This document shows, piece by piece, positions 37,929-46,527 of a stretch of 64,000 bases of DNA (position 1 is its first letter; every line of letters starts with the position of its first letter). The notes under the pieces are model-generated. The model was given only the letters and a program-made list of their open reading frames with translations. It did no database searches and had not been told where the DNA came from. Source of the DNA: Methylobacter sp. (GTDB lineage Bacteria; Pseudomonadota; Gammaproteobacteria; Methylococcales; Methylomonadaceae); NCBI GenBank assembly GCA_030684815.1, contig JAUXXQ010000233.1, forward strand, positions 1 to 64,000, read 5' to 3'. The position numbers and the translations under genes are program-made.

Positions 37929-38153
37929 CTACCAAGCTAAAAACTCGGTAACGGAAATACCCGCTTGCTTCAAAATAGCACGCAAAGTGCCTTCCGGCAT
38001 ATCGCCCGGATGATTGGGTATCGTTGTATAACGGCGGGTGCTTGAGTTATACCAAATCTCGTGGCTGCCTGCGGCCTGCCTGTCGAATTGAAACCCTAAC
38101 TGCTTTAATCGTTTGACGATTTCACGATAACAAAAACCGCCCAGCTGCCCCAT
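37929..38153 (-). CDS. hicA: HicA-family mRNA interferase toxin
   Basis: A 74-residue HicA (YcfA-type double-stranded RNA-binding fold). The catalytic His is in AAGSHEIWYN, and the family end PNHPGDMPEGTLRAILKQAGIS is intact. It normally cleaves mRNA when free of HicB. Its ATG directly follows the ancestral hicB stop (TAAATG), but hicB is frameshifted. Confidence 0.92.
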   Translation of the reverse strand: MGQLGGFCYREIVKRLKQLGFQFDRQAAGSHEIWYNSSTRRYTTIPNHPGDMPEGTLRAILKQAGISVTEFLAW

Positions 38154-38383
38154 TTAACTGCCCAGAACCAGCGGATAATCGAATGAACCCTCCGTTTGCT
38201 TGAGATTGGAAGGTTAATGGTGTCGGCTTGCGCTTCCAGGAGCTTCCTGGCTACGTCACGCGCAATTTCCAAGGTTTCGGTTATTGTCCGTCCTTGGGCG
38301 ATTAGGCCGGAAATATCATCCGAGGTAGCTAAATAAACACCTTCGGGTAGTCTTTCAATATGAAGATTAATAATTTGTTCCAT
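38154..38383 (-). pseudogene. hicB: HicB antitoxin with a one-base frameshift
   Basis: The N-terminal HicB domain (MEQIINLHIERLPEGVYLATSD..., TITETLEIARDVARKLLEAQAD) is intact from the ATG at 38383. After DTI the family C-terminus continues only in another frame, as PSNLKQTEGSFDYPLVLGS and a stop abutting hicA. One base is missing near 38210-38214. As written, translation runs on into hicA to 38105 with an unrelated tail. HicB may still bind HicA through its N-terminal domain. Confidence 0.82.
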
Positions 38384-38419
38384 GAGGAAAGATCCGGTAA
38401 TTAACAATATAATCGTTAG

Positions 38420-38649
38420 TCATGTAAGGGTACGCTTGGGCATCACAAAAACGCTAGGAGCGGGGTTGCAAACCCCGCTCCGCCTGAAGGCCATTTCAAG
38501 GCTAACACCCGTTTTGCCGTTGACCAAAGCAGAAACGGTTCTTCGGGTGACATTCAGCTTTTGGGCTGTGTGGGTAATGGTCAAATTTAGGGGTTGCAGC
38601 CAGAGCTCATAAAGTGTTTTACCCGGATGCGGGGATTGTACATTCGCAT
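38420..38649 (-). pseudogene. HigA-type antitoxin relic
   Basis: An XRE-family antitoxin relic. HPGKTLYELWLQPLNLTITHTAQKLNV and TRRTVSALVNGKTGVSLEMAF read in one frame. The natural start MRMYNP lies in another, needing one extra C in the run at about 38630-38634. After LEMAFR the gene is cut by a perfect palindrome (GGAGCGGGGTT/AACCCCGCTCC, 38457-38481). No higB toxin is adjacent. This is the third damaged antitoxin within 2.5 kb. Confidence 0.72.
38457..38481. repeat. Short palindromic repeat in the higA relic
   Basis: A perfect 11-bp inverted repeat GGAGCGGGGTT/AACCCCGCTCC with a GCA loop. It truncates the antitoxin-like frame and looks like a dispersed REP-type unit. Confidence 0.75.
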
Positions 38650-38712
38650 TAATATGTCTCGTTAATGGTAGTCCGGATAATCGACAACATATTAACCTTG
38701 ACCCTGTTCAAC

Positions 38713-39432
38713 TCAATCCCGCTTAATCTCATGTAAATACAAGGTCGCGCCAATGACCGCAGCCGGGGCGATGATGATATTCAGCACTGGAATGGTTAAT
38801 CCCAGCACCGCGAGGCCACCAAAACTTAATGCACCTAATCTGACGCTTTTGACCAGCTCTTTTTGTTCGGCAAACAACACGCCCTCATTTTCTAGTGGGT
38901 AGGCCAGATATTCCAGCGCCATGCCCCAGGCGCCGAATAAGGCCCACAGCAGCGGCGCAATGACGTTGATGCCGGGGATGAGCGATATAATCAACAAGGG
39001 CAAGGCTCTCGTTGCCAGATAGCCCATGCGTTTTAATTCCGCCCATAGGACTTTAGCCAAGGGTGGCTCGGCCAAGATTACGGGTTCATCGCTGATAATA
39101 GCCAGCGTTTTAGCGGATAAGTGCCCGTAAAACGGCGAGGCCAGCAGGTTCGCCAGGACGGTGAAAGTGAAAAACCCACCGATAAAAAAGCTGATGAAGA
39201 ACAACGGCCATAATACCCAGCTCAACCAAAGCAGCCAGCCGGGGATGAATCGGTCAATCAGGTCGGCAATATAAAAATAACTCAAGGCCAAGGCGATGCT
39301 GTACAACACGATGTTAATCAACACCGGGATGATGATGAATTTGCGCAATTCGGGGCGGTTTACTAATTTCAGGCCTTTAAATAAAAAACCGATGGCCAGA
39401 GCCGGATTGTTGCCTGTTTTATCAAAGTGCAT
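38713..39432 (-). CDS. cysZ: CysZ/EI24-family membrane protein
   Basis: A 239-residue inner-membrane protein with four long helices or hairpins (about 38-60, 70-95, 140-170 and 200-230). The family text includes NPALAIGFLFKGLKLVNRPELRKFIIIPVLIN and LLASPFYGHLSAKTLAI. CysZ is a sulfate channel/transporter feeding cysteine synthesis. No cys genes are adjacent, so the substrate is by family only. Its start overlaps the mtnA end, indicating coupling. Confidence 0.88.
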   Translation of the reverse strand: MHFDKTGNNPALAIGFLFKGLKLVNRPELRKFIIIPVLINIVLYSIALALSYFYIADLIDRFIPGWLLWLSWVLWPLFFISFFIGGFFTFTVLANLLASPFYGHLSAKTLAIISDEPVILAEPPLAKVLWAELKRMGYLATRALPLLIISLIPGINVIAPLLWALFGAWGMALEYLAYPLENEGVLFAEQKELVKSVRLGALSFGGLAVLGLTIPVLNIIIAPAAVIGATLYLHEIKRD

Positions 39433-40462
39433 TTTTTAAGCCTCTCACGCCATGTTCGGCAGGGTTCATGACCACGCCGCGCTCGGTGACAATGGCGCTA
39501 ATCAATTCTGCCGGGGTCACGTCAAAAACCGGGTTCCAGGCGCTGACCAGAGAACCTTCGTAGTTATAACAGGCGGGCAATAATTCATTGGGGTTGCGTT
39601 GTTCAATCGCTATCTGCGCGCCGTCGTCGATACCCCAGTCGATGGTGGTGGTCGGCGCCGCCACCATTAATTTGACGCCATGCTGTCTGGCCAATACGGC
39701 CAGCGAATAGGTGCCGATTTTGTTGGCGGCATCGCCATTGGCGGCAATGCGGTCGGCACCAACTACGATCCAGTCGATAGCGCCGGATTTCATCAGCCAA
39801 GCCGCCGCCGAATCGGCAATCAAGGTTGACGGAATGCCGTCCTGCGCCAATTCCCAGACGGTCAGTCTTGCACCTTGCAGCCAAGGCCGGGTTTCGCCTG
39901 CGAAGACCTTGATCGGCTGGCGTTGGTAGGCACTGCGGATAACCCCCAGCGCGGTGCCGTGGCCGCCAGTTGCCAATGCACCGGCGTTACAATGCGTCAT
40001 CACGCCAGTGGCACCGGCCAGAATATCCGCGCCCAGTTCGCCCATTTTGAGGTTGGCGGCAAGATCATCGGCATGGATTTTTTCCGCGCAGGCCAGCACC
40101 GCCTCAATCGGATTGTCGAGCTGCTTGGCCAGTATGGTTTTCATTTGATCCAGCGCCCAAAACAAATTGACCGCCGTGGGTCTGGACGTTGCCAGCAGCT
40201 CAATATCGGCCGCCACTTTTTGCCGCCAATGGTCGGCCTGGGTGCAATGCTGGCGAGCTGATAGCGCCACGCCGTAAGCAGCGGCGATACCGATGGCCGG
40301 TGCGCCGCGAACGCGCATACTGGCAATGGCTTCGGTGACGCCAGCCACATCGGTGTATTCGTCGTAAACAATTTTTTCCGGCAATTGGCGCTGATCCAGC
40401 ACTTTTAAACTGGCGCCTGTCCATTGCAAGGCTGATACGGTCAATTTGTTTTGCATAGTCAT
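39422..40462 (-). CDS. mtnA: S-methyl-5-thioribose-1-phosphate isomerase
   Basis: A 346-residue MtnA that converts MTR-1-P to methylthioribulose-1-P in methionine salvage. Motifs seen are MRVRGAPAIGIAAAYGVAL, the catalytic Cys region MTHCNAGALATGGHGTALG and VVGADRIAANGDAANKIGTYSLAVLA with the catalytic Asp. The start is uncertain between 40462 and 40456, since no strong ribosome site is visible. The 16 residues the track adds upstream are not MtnA-like. It is divergent from the MTA deaminase gene, sharing a short promoter region. Confidence 0.94.
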   Translation of the reverse strand: MTMQNKLTVSALQWTGASLKVLDQRQLPEKIVYDEYTDVAGVTEAIASMRVRGAPAIGIAAAYGVALSARQHCTQADHWRQKVAADIELLATSRPTAVNLFWALDQMKTILAKQLDNPIEAVLACAEKIHADDLAANLKMGELGADILAGATGVMTHCNAGALATGGHGTALGVIRSAYQRQPIKVFAGETRPWLQGARLTVWELAQDGIPSTLIADSAAAWLMKSGAIDWIVVGADRIAANGDAANKIGTYSLAVLARQHGVKLMVAAPTTTIDWGIDDGAQIAIEQRNPNELLPACYNYEGSLVSAWNPVFDVTPAELISAIVTERGVVMNPAEHGVRGLKNAL

Positions 40463-40524
40463 TTTTATCAAAAGAATCAATGGTAAGAAGTTATAATTCG
40501 GCAAACTCACAGAGGAATAGCTTT

Positions 40525-41838
40525 ATGCAAGTTGTCGACACCCTTATTCACGCCCGCTGGATTATACCCGTTGAACCCGAATCCGTAACCTTGGAACACC
40601 ATGCGCTGGTGATTGACGGCGGGCGGATTATCGACCTGCTGCCAAGCGAATTGGCCAGCCAAACATATCAAGGTACGAGCACTGAGAACCTGAACACTCA
40701 CGCGCTGCTGCCCGGTTTGATCAACAGCCACACCCATGCCGCGATGACTTTGATGCGCGGCATTGCCGACGATTTGCCGCTGATGGACTGGCTTGGCAAC
40801 CATATCTGGCCGCTGGAACAACAATGGATGAGCGAGGCTTTTGTTAAAGACGGCACCGATCTGGCCATTGCCGAGATGATTTTGGGCGGCACCACCTGTT
40901 TCAACGATATGTATTTCTTCCCGGAAATCACCGCTGCGCAGGCGATACAGCACGGCATCCGCGCCAGCGTTGGTCTGATTGTGATCGACTTTCCGACAGT
41001 CTGGGCCGAACACAGCGACGCTTACATTGAAAAAGGTCTGGCGCTGCATGAGCAACTGCGTCATCACCCGCTGATTTCGACGCCGTTTGCGCCGCACGCG
41101 CCGTACACGGTATCGGACGAACCGCTGCAAAAAATCAAGACCTTTACCGATGAACTGGAGTTGCCGATTCATATCCATGTCCACGAAACGCTGCACGAAG
41201 TCGAGCAGGAACAAGAAAAAACCGGCCTGCGCCCGCTGCAACGCTTGCTCAATCTTGGCCTGATTGACCCGTCATTTATTGCGGTACACATGACGCAATT
41301 AACCGATGACGAAATCGCACAGTTTGCAAAAACCGGCGCGCATATCGTGCATTGCCCCGAATCCAATTTAAAACTCGCCAGCGGTTTTTGCCCTGTCGCC
41401 AAATGTATCGCCGCAGGCATTAATGTCGCCTTGGGCACTGACGGCGCGGCCAGCAATAATGATTTGGATATGTTCGGCGAAATGCGCAGCGCCGCCTTGC
41501 TCGGCAAAGCGGTTGCCGGTGATGCCCGCGCCATTCCGGCAATGACCGCGTTGCGTATGGCGACTATCAACGGCGCGAAAGCCTTGGGGTTGGATCATGA
41601 AATCGGCTCGCTCACTGTCGGCAAAGCCGCCGATGTCATTGCGGTGGATTTATCGGCGCTGGAAACCCAGCCGCTGTATTGCCCTGTGTCGCAGATTGTG
41701 TATGCCGCCAGCCGCCAGCAAGTCACCGATGTTTGGGTGGCGGGCAAGCGGCTGTTAAAGCAGCGTCATCTGACCACGGTTAATATTGAGGAATTGCGGC
41801 TGAAAATTGCCGAATGGCAGGTGAAGTTGATCGGCTAG
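40525..41838 (+). CDS. mtaD: 5-methylthioadenosine/S-adenosylhomocysteine deaminase
   Basis: A 437-residue TRZ/ATZ-type amidohydrolase. Metal ligands are in NSHTHAAMTLMRG, HVHETLHEVEQE and VHMTQL, and the final Asp is in LGTDGAASNNDLDMFGEMR. It deaminates MTA/SAH to the inosine analogues. Together with the divergent mtnA it belongs to sulfur-nucleoside salvage. The start at 40525 (AGAGGAATAGCTTT before ATG) replaces the track start at 40480, which lies in the intergenic region. Confidence 0.9.
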   Translation: MQVVDTLIHARWIIPVEPESVTLEHHALVIDGGRIIDLLPSELASQTYQGTSTENLNTHALLPGLINSHTHAAMTLMRGIADDLPLMDWLGNHIWPLEQQWMSEAFVKDGTDLAIAEMILGGTTCFNDMYFFPEITAAQAIQHGIRASVGLIVIDFPTVWAEHSDAYIEKGLALHEQLRHHPLISTPFAPHAPYTVSDEPLQKIKTFTDELELPIHIHVHETLHEVEQEQEKTGLRPLQRLLNLGLIDPSFIAVHMTQLTDDEIAQFAKTGAHIVHCPESNLKLASGFCPVAKCIAAGINVALGTDGAASNNDLDMFGEMRSAALLGKAVAGDARAIPAMTALRMATINGAKALGLDHEIGSLTVGKAADVIAVDLSALETQPLYCPVSQIVYAASRQQVTDVWVAGKRLLKQRHLTTVNIEELRLKIAEWQVKLIG

Positions 41839-41900
41839 TTTTTGGCTTATACTAAGGCTCATCGTAGGCGTTGCCCTATATGGATTTTGGAGAATCGATT

Positions 41901-42506
41901 ATGAATACTGCAGAACAATTACAACATAAATACACCTACGCCGACCTTGCCCAATGGCCGGAAGATGAACGCTGGGAACTGATAGAAGGCATACCGTATG
42001 CGATGACCGCGCCGCAACGCTTGCATCAGGATATTGTGTTTGAACTAGGCCGACAAATTGGTAACTACCTGCAAGGTAAACCGTGTAAAGGCTATACCGC
42101 CCCTTTCGATGTGCGCCTGCCTTACCGGGATGAAGCCGACAACGACGTGGAAACCGTGGTGCAACCTGATTTAAGCGTGATTTGCGACCCGTCCAAGCTG
42201 GACAAAAAAGGCTGCCGTGGCGCGCCGGACTGGATTATTGAAGTGCTGTCGCCTTCGACCGCGCTCAAAGACATGAACGCCAAACGCAGCCTTTACCAGC
42301 AGCATGGCGTACAGGAATATTGGATTATCCATCCTGAAGATCGCTGGATTATAGTCTACACACTCGATGAACAAAGCCGTTACGGCCAGCCCGGCGTGTT
42401 CGGCATGGATGATGCAACTCGGGTGCAACGCTTTTCGGATTTGAGCATAGATTGGTCATTTATGCCCGCCGTAGAAATTCCAAAACCCTCCCCTAACATT
42501 GTCTAA
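41901..42506 (+). CDS. Uma2-family putative endonuclease
   Basis: A 201-residue Uma2 protein. It has YTYADLAQWPEDERWELIEGIPYAM, VVQPDLSVICDPSKLDKKGCRGAPDWIIEVLSPSTALKDMN and QEYWIIHPEDRWI. The start at 41901 follows TGGAGAATCGATT. It is a paralogue of the gene at 17561 (they share QPDL-VICDP and GAPDWIIEVLSP). It lies 26 bases before an inositol-phosphatase gene. Confidence 0.9.
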   Translation: MNTAEQLQHKYTYADLAQWPEDERWELIEGIPYAMTAPQRLHQDIVFELGRQIGNYLQGKPCKGYTAPFDVRLPYRDEADNDVETVVQPDLSVICDPSKLDKKGCRGAPDWIIEVLSPSTALKDMNAKRSLYQQHGVQEYWIIHPEDRWIIVYTLDEQSRYGQPGVFGMDDATRVQRFSDLSIDWSFMPAVEIPKPSPNIV

Positions 42507-42532
42507 CTATTCATTAACAAGGATTGCCTTTC

Positions 42533-43297
42533 ATGTCCATTTCCCTGATCACCTTAGAAAACGTCATTCGCGAAGCCGGAGAAATCGCCCTGACGCATTT
42601 CAAAAACCTGAAACATCTGGAAATCACCAAAAAAAGCCCGCGTGATTTGGTCACCGAAGCCGATGTCGCCGTCGAGGCTTTTTTACAACAAGCACTGGCC
42701 GAACATTATCCGCAATACGGTTTTTGGGGCGAAGAAAGCGGCCACAGCGCCAGCCAAACCCAGCGCTGGATTGTCGACCCGATTGACGGCACCCATTCGT
42801 TTACCCGAGGCCAGTATTTTTGGGGCATTAGCGTCGCGCTGGAAATCGACGGCGAACTGATTTTCGGCGCCGTCTACGCGCCAGCATTAAACGATTATTA
42901 CTCGGCGAAAAAAGGCGAGGGCGCCTGGAAAAACGGCGAACCGATTAAGGTATCCAATGAAAGCAATCTTGGCGATGCCATGATTTCCACCGGCTTCGCC
43001 TGTTTGCGCTCCTACCTGAAAGACAACAACCTGCAACGCTTTTGCCGCATTGCCGAAGTCACTACCGGACAACGCCGTTTTGGTTCGGCAGCCGTTGACT
43101 TATGTTTGGTTGCCGATGGCCAGGTCGATGCGTTTTGGGAACAGGAATTAAACTTGTATGACGTTGCCGCCGGGGCTTTGATTGCCAAAGAAGCAGGCGC
43201 TACCGTGACCGATTTTCAAGGTAATGAAGGCGTGTTCCCCAAACAGATACTGGTCACCAACGGCAAGATTTTTAGCCAGATATTGGCGCTGATGTAG
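42533..43297 (+). CDS. Inositol-monophosphatase-family phosphatase
   Basis: A 254-residue FIG/IMPase-superfamily Mg-dependent phosphatase. Metal ligands are in FWGEESG and WIVDPIDGTHSFTRG, and the C-terminal LYDVAAGALIAKEAGATVTDFQG is present. The substrate could be histidinol phosphate (HisN type) or inositol phosphate; GQRRFGSAAVDLCLVADG is shared by both. The start at 42533 has an upstream AAGGA. Confidence 0.9.
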   Translation: MSISLITLENVIREAGEIALTHFKNLKHLEITKKSPRDLVTEADVAVEAFLQQALAEHYPQYGFWGEESGHSASQTQRWIVDPIDGTHSFTRGQYFWGISVALEIDGELIFGAVYAPALNDYYSAKKGEGAWKNGEPIKVSNESNLGDAMISTGFACLRSYLKDNNLQRFCRIAEVTTGQRRFGSAAVDLCLVADGQVDAFWEQELNLYDVAAGALIAKEAGATVTDFQGNEGVFPKQILVTNGKIFSQILALM

Positions 43298-43358
43298 GAT
43301 AAGGTTTCCGGGAACGAGCAACCGCCAAAAAAGCGATGCAGCTTTGCGTGTTGTTCGT

Positions 43359-43399
43359 GGCGTAACGCTTTAGCTTGATGGGGCGTGAGCCGTTACGCC
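43359..43399. repeat. Hairpin between convergent genes
   Basis: GGCGTAACG (43359-43367) pairs with CGTTACGCC (43391-43399) in the 260-base gap between the convergent phosphatase and DUF1207 genes. It may serve as a bidirectional stop. The rest of the gap shows no gene. Confidence 0.5.
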
Positions 43400-43556
43400 C
43401 TAAGATGGGGTTAAAAATTTTGGCTATCTGCTGCGTTTCATCCCTGATCCCAAGCTCCTAAAATTATCAACCGGCGTATGATAAAAACACTTATGAATAA
43501 CGATGAGAGCCCAGCACCACTCAGTAAACCGGTCGATGCTAGGCCCGATTTCCCGC

Positions 43557-44684
43557 TTAGAAGTGATAATGCGCGCCTAAACCGATATATTCCACCTTGT
43601 CTTTATAAAACTGGCCGCTTGGCGAGTAGCCGTTATAGTATTCGGCAAGAATCTGAAGTTTCCGACCTAATACCTGTAAGTTTTCAAACTCGACGCCAGC
43701 CCTAGCGGATACATCCGTGCTCCATTTATTTTCATCATAGTTCTTGATGTCCGCTGCAATGATAGGCCGCATGGCTGCAAAATCGATGCGCCAAGGGCTT
43801 CTAAACTCAAGTCCATATTGAGCCGACCATATCTTAAGCTCCGAAGGTTCCCTATGGAACAGCCCGCCGCCACCGCCGTATAAGCGTACACCGTAGGGAA
43901 GCTCATAAGAAAGCTTCAAATCCACGCCTTCGTAACTGAGATTTACGCGCTCGAATTTAGTGTTGACTTTGCGCAGTAAAAACTCGTCGCCAAGATGCGA
44001 ACTCTGATGATAAAGACGGCCAAATGCTGAAAATTGGCCGACACGCACACTTGAATAAATCGAGGCAATAAAATCGGTGTTGACCAAGTCGGACGAGTCG
44101 GCTCCCAGATTAAAGTCGCTAAAAACACCGGCTTGCAAGCCTGTCTCCCATTGCGCCGAGGATCCGCCGAAGTTACTGCGATAGAACGGTATGGTTTCGC
44201 CAAAACTGACAGCGCCTATATCCGTGCCATCAAAATTGTTGTTTTGGTGGTTACGGTAAGCGGCCGAAAAATGAGCCCAACGCGTATCAGCTAATAACGG
44301 TTTGAACAGGTGCCCACTGGGCAAGAGTCCAGACGGCAATCGGGTTGATGAGGGTGGTGCCTCATACATTGAGAAATGGCCGCCGTCTGACGTGGAATTT
44401 ATAGGCTGCGCTGCTGACGTTTCTATGGTATTGACCGCATGAACACCAGGGATTTCAGCTAACAAGTGCAACGCCTGCTCGCGATCTGAGGCCTGCATAT
44501 CCGTGACCGGCAAGGTGATGACACCGCCCTCGACTTTTAATGCGGGCATATCCAGTTGAAAATTCTGTTTTAACAGGCCGGCCGCATAACCGGCAATGTA
44601 AGCGTCATCCTGGGCTGCGGCATAAGCAAAAGAAACGGGTATTAGCGTGATGGCCAAGACTGCTATTAATCGATAAGATGCCAT
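43557..44684 (-). CDS. DUF1207 outer-membrane beta-barrel with BON-like N-terminus
   Basis: A 375-residue exported protein. The signal peptide ends near AYAAAQDD. Residues about 25-90 (AGYAAGLLKQNFQLDMPALKVEGGVITLPV and EIPGVHAVNTIE) resemble a BON domain. From about 125 on the sequence fits DUF1207 (GDEFLLRKVNTKFERVNLSYEGVDLKLSYELPYGVRLYGG) with alternating strands. The terminal Phe of YIGLGAHYHF is the usual outer-membrane assembly signal. It is encoded three bases after the BON lipoprotein gene, on the same transcript. Confidence 0.82.
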   Translation of the reverse strand: MASYRLIAVLAITLIPVSFAYAAAQDDAYIAGYAAGLLKQNFQLDMPALKVEGGVITLPVTDMQASDREQALHLLAEIPGVHAVNTIETSAAQPINSTSDGGHFSMYEAPPSSTRLPSGLLPSGHLFKPLLADTRWAHFSAAYRNHQNNNFDGTDIGAVSFGETIPFYRSNFGGSSAQWETGLQAGVFSDFNLGADSSDLVNTDFIASIYSSVRVGQFSAFGRLYHQSSHLGDEFLLRKVNTKFERVNLSYEGVDLKLSYELPYGVRLYGGGGGLFHREPSELKIWSAQYGLEFRSPWRIDFAAMRPIIAADIKNYDENKWSTDVSARAGVEFENLQVLGRKLQILAEYYNGYSPSGQFYKDKVEYIGLGAHYHF

Positions 44685-44686
44685 TA

Positions 44687-45304
44687 TTAGTTGCTCGGTG
44701 TCGGCGCATTGACAATCAGGTTGCTTTGCACGGATTCTACGTTCTTCTGGCTATTGGCCAGTTCCAGTGCCCTACCGATGCTTGCCTCCGAATCAACCGT
44801 GCCGCTTAATGTCACCACACCTTTAACGGTGCTCACTTCGATATGCGATGCGTTAAGCATGGGGTCATTTAAAATGGCCGCCTTGACTTGTGTGGTAATC
44901 ACCGAATCGTCAATATATTCGCCAGCTGTTTCGGCTTTGTCGATGACCAATTCTTTAGCGCCTTCAATTTTTTCTGCTGCCTTTTCCGTGGCTTGGTCAA
45001 GTTTTTTTCCGGCCTGTTCTAACGTGCCTTTAGACGCGTCAACCGAGCCATCGATATATTCGCCAGCTGTTTCCGCCTTCTGATCTAACGACTCCTTCGC
45101 CGCTTCAATTTTTTGCTCTGCTTTGGTTGTTGCGCGGTCTATTTTCCGCTCTGCTTTTTCTGCCGCACGATCGATTTTTTGCCCCGCTTTTTCTGCACTG
45201 CCTTCTTGTTGGCAACCGGCTAGCCCGAGAGCAACCGACAAGCAACTAATGACAAGAAGCTTATCGGTTGAAATATGTTGTTTATATTCATGAGTCGTTT
45301 TCAT
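44687..45304 (-). CDS. BON-domain lipoprotein with helical repeats
   Basis: A 205-residue lipoprotein (lipobox LAGC, Cys at about residue 31). A long Ala/Lys/Glu heptad-like region (about 35-130) is built from imprecise repeats of the type KAEQKIEAAKE and a twice-occurring KAETAGEYID segment. It ends in one BON domain (about 135-200, ITTQVKAAILNDPMLNASHIEVSTVKGVVTLSGTV). BON lipoproteins bind phospholipid and protect the envelope under osmotic stress. The start at 45304 has AAGGA upstream. It is divergent from a second BON lipoprotein. Confidence 0.88.
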   Translation of the reverse strand: MKTTHEYKQHISTDKLLVISCLSVALGLAGCQQEGSAEKAGQKIDRAAEKAERKIDRATTKAEQKIEAAKESLDQKAETAGEYIDGSVDASKGTLEQAGKKLDQATEKAAEKIEGAKELVIDKAETAGEYIDDSVITTQVKAAILNDPMLNASHIEVSTVKGVVTLSGTVDSEASIGRALELANSQKNVESVQSNLIVNAPTPSN

Positions 45305-45763
45305 AGCATGTCCTTGAAAGGTTAAATTTTTAAAAATACGCAAGTGAAGAGTGAATCCCTAACGAGAAAAAACATCGGGTAAAAATCCTTTCTATAGAGC
45401 TCAAGCGCAACGAGCTGAAAACTCATAATGCATCTTAATAATAAGCCCAGGCACTGTCTGTACGGCATCACACATAAACCCAACGTTGGCAGCAAAGCCG
45501 GTCTGCAGACTAAAAAACGTTTCTATCGAGGGAAATGTATGTGTGCCAGCGAACTGACTGCGGCTGGGTTTGCAACTATAGTGCCGTTAAGGTTTTTGGC
45601 GGGCATTCGGCGCTAAGCGTGTGACCGGTAACGGGAACAGCACCTGACCATTGGTCGAATTTAATCGGCTTATTGTTGTAATCAAAACCTACTTCTAATG
45701 GAACTGAAGCGACCACTGGCCCGTTCGGTCAACAGAGATAGGTGCTTAATTGGAGATTTACCC
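45305..45763. other. Divergent regulatory gap between two BON lipoproteins
   Basis: About 460 bases without a gene I trust. The 62-codon track ORF at 45428 has no ribosome site or family resemblance. The region must hold the promoters of both divergent envelope-stress units, but I cannot pick a convincing promoter by eye. Confidence 0.4.
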
Positions 45764-46078
45764 ATGAAACATTTTATTAGATTTTTTTCCGCATTTTTTA
45801 TCGTGTTGACGCTGCTGACAGCGGCAGGTTGTGCATCGACAAAAACGCAAGCAGGAACCGGTCAATATTTTGACGACAGCGTCATTACCACCAAAGTCAA
45901 AGCGGCCATTTTGAATGAGCCTTCGTTAAGCGCCGCTGAGGTCAATGTAGAAACCTTTAAGGGTGTCGTGCAGTTGAGCGGTTTCGTAAGCACAAGAGAC
46001 GGTATTGATCGAGCCATTGCGATAGCGCGCGGCATCGGTGGCGTCAAATCGGTCAAAAATGACATGCGCCTTAAATAA
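45764..46078 (+). CDS. Small BON-domain lipoprotein
   Basis: A 104-residue lipoprotein (lipobox TAAGC, Cys at about residue 23) that is essentially one BON domain: DDSVITTKVKAAILNEPSLSAAEVNVETFKGVVQLSGFVSTRDGIDRAI. The first strand is nearly identical to the larger paralogue across the divergent gap. The start at 45764 follows TGGAGATTTACCC. It leads a rightward run of membrane-stress genes. Confidence 0.9.
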   Translation: MKHFIRFFSAFFIVLTLLTAAGCASTKTQAGTGQYFDDSVITTKVKAAILNEPSLSAAEVNVETFKGVVQLSGFVSTRDGIDRAIAIARGIGGVKSVKNDMRLK

Positions 46079-46111
46079 CCATCCACCATTAAAATCACCC
46101 AGGAATTAAAC

Positions 46112-46342
46112 ATGGAAACCTTAGATAAAGTATCAAATTCAGCACATGAAGCCTACGACAAAATCGCCGGTGCAGGCTGTCACGCACTGGATGTGCTTGG
46201 TGAAAAAGGCGATCAACTGAAACATGCAGAGCAGCAATTGGTCAAAGACTGCCGTGGGTATATCAGTAAAAACCCGATAACGTCCGTCGGTATCGCCACA
46301 GCCGTCGGCTTTTTGCTGGGCCGGCTGTTAAACCAACGTTAA
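46112..46342 (+). CDS. YqjD/ElaB-like tail-anchored protein, copy 1
   Basis: A 76-residue protein of the DUF883 type: an amphipathic helical N-terminus, then KNPITSVGIATAVGFLLGRLL as a C-terminal membrane anchor. E. coli relatives (YqjD, ElaB) tether stationary-phase ribosomes to the membrane. It is about 60% similar by eye to the next copy. Confidence 0.85.
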   Translation: METLDKVSNSAHEAYDKIAGAGCHALDVLGEKGDQLKHAEQQLVKDCRGYISKNPITSVGIATAVGFLLGRLLNQR

Positions 46343-46409
46343 AACGTCAATCATCATGAGTCCGGGGAGCTTTCATAAGTAGGTAAGCCTATTTCTTTTA
46401 ACATTTACA

Positions 46410-46468
46410 TTGGAGTCCAATAGCTTTAGCTATTGGCGGTAAAACAGCTAAAGCTGTTTTACTCCCAA
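46410..46468. repeat. Nested palindromes between the YqjD copies
   Basis: Within TTGGAGT ... ACTCCCAA ends are two hairpins: CCAATAGCTTTAGCTATTGG (46417-46436) and TAAAACAGCT/AGCTGTTTTA (46440-46461). It looks like a compact dispersed element that landed between duplicated genes. Confidence 0.75.
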
Positions 46469-46527
46469 CTTGTTTGTTAAGAAACTTTTGAATGACTACT
46501 TAGCGCTCCCGGAAAGAGGAAATTAAC

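Noticed and set aside
45428-45616. 62-aa ORF in the divergent BON gap
   Set aside because: No ribosome site and biased composition; more likely regulatory DNA.
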